A stretch of DNA of 64,000 nucleotides from Alphaproteobacteria bacterium (lineage in GTDB: Bacteria > Pseudomonadota > Alphaproteobacteria > Paracaedibacterales > VGCI01). Below the pieces are notes generated by a model that worked only from the letters and a program-made list of their open reading frames with translations, ran no database searches and was not told where the DNA came from. Shown piece after piece: positions 63,891-64,000 of the stretch. Position numbers and translations under genes: made by a program. The stretch spans positions 17,616-81,615 of the forward strand of contig VGEY01000005.1 of NCBI GenBank assembly GCA_016869075.1. The letters are read 5' to 3'. Each line of letters starts with the position of its first letter. The stretch's first letter is position 1.

Positions 63891-64000
63891 TGTCCTGCCC
63901 CCCTATAATTAGTCCAGAAAATAAATTAGGATTCTGGATTAAAAAGGGAGGAAAGTATGGCACGAAAGAAGTTTGATGCTGGGCAGATTATAGGACATTT
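63891..64000 (+). mobile_element. IS3-family insertion sequence, left end only
   Basis: The element begins with TGTCCTGCCCCCCT at 63891, a TG-starting terminal sequence as expected for IS3-family inverted repeats. Its orfA start follows 66 bp in. The other end and the target duplication lie beyond the window. The junction interrupts the czcA reading frame inside a conserved codon. Confidence 0.75.
63957..64000 (+). CDS. IS3-family transposase OrfA, N-terminal 14 codons
   Basis: ATG with GGAGGAAAG upstream opens a frame encoding MARKKFDAGQIIGH, which is the helix-turn-helix start of IS3-family OrfA proteins (compare RKRFTxEQIIxxLR). The frame leaves the window at its right edge. Confidence 0.8.
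   Translation, partial: MARKKFDAGQIIGH

Overview
The window is A/T-rich DNA from what looks like an alphaproteobacterium with a host-associated (Holosporales- or Rickettsiales-like) lifestyle. This is an inference from gene content: a short XRE regulator of alphaproteobacterial type, LolA, Lnt, YqgE, HIT and HME-RND proteins, several secreted low-complexity or repeat proteins, and little biosynthetic capacity outside the surface-sugar locus. I ran no database search, so family names rest on motifs I recognise.

Layout. 1-9.7 kb: the end of an outer-membrane barrel gene, a fused GltD-like/FNR flavoprotein, then secreted or unusual proteins (leucine-rich repeat protein, small periplasmic protein, SRPBCC protein with a histone H1-like tail, Gly/Ala/Met plus Lys-rich protein) and a DipZ-like thiol-redox membrane protein. 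9.8-21.7 kb: a SagB-type oxidoreductase, a TPP riboswitch controlling an MFS transporter (candidate thiamine importer), then housekeeping genes mutY, a YgjP-like peptidase, an XRE regulator, lnt, a nitroreductase, lolA, nusB and uvrB. Among these sits a secreted coiled-coil protein with ubiquitin-interacting-motif-like helices.

21.9-46.4 kb: one nearly gap-free surface-polysaccharide locus on the + strand, headed by a winged-helix protein and a NusG/RfaH paralogue and followed by a PglK/MsbA-like ABC flippase. It encodes WbpB, WbpD (fused), WbpE, WbpI, WbpG, HisH2 and HisF2 equivalents, the set that in Pseudomonas aeruginosa O5 makes UDP-2-acetamido-3-acetamidino-mannuronic acid. It also has four SDR epimerases, two AsnB-like amidotransferases, an acetyltransferase, a methyltransferase, a CDP-glycerol-transferase-like protein and four glycosyltransferases. 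WbpA, an initiating sugar-phosphate transferase, a polymerase and a ligase are not in the window. The locus ends beside a tRNA-Ser gene.

46.5-64 kb: tRNA-Ser; an Ile/Val-rich leader peptide with hairpins before brnQ (apparent transcription attenuation); lipB; an APC permease; a DUF7002-like protein; a frameshifted secreted metallopeptidase; an OM barrel; yejBEF peptide importer genes without yejA; HIT, YqgE, peroxiredoxin and threonine ammonia-lyase genes; tRNA-Lys; a secreted protein with a probable PD-(D/E)XK nuclease core; and a czcA/cusA efflux gene cut at its 5' end by an IS3-family element that runs off the window.
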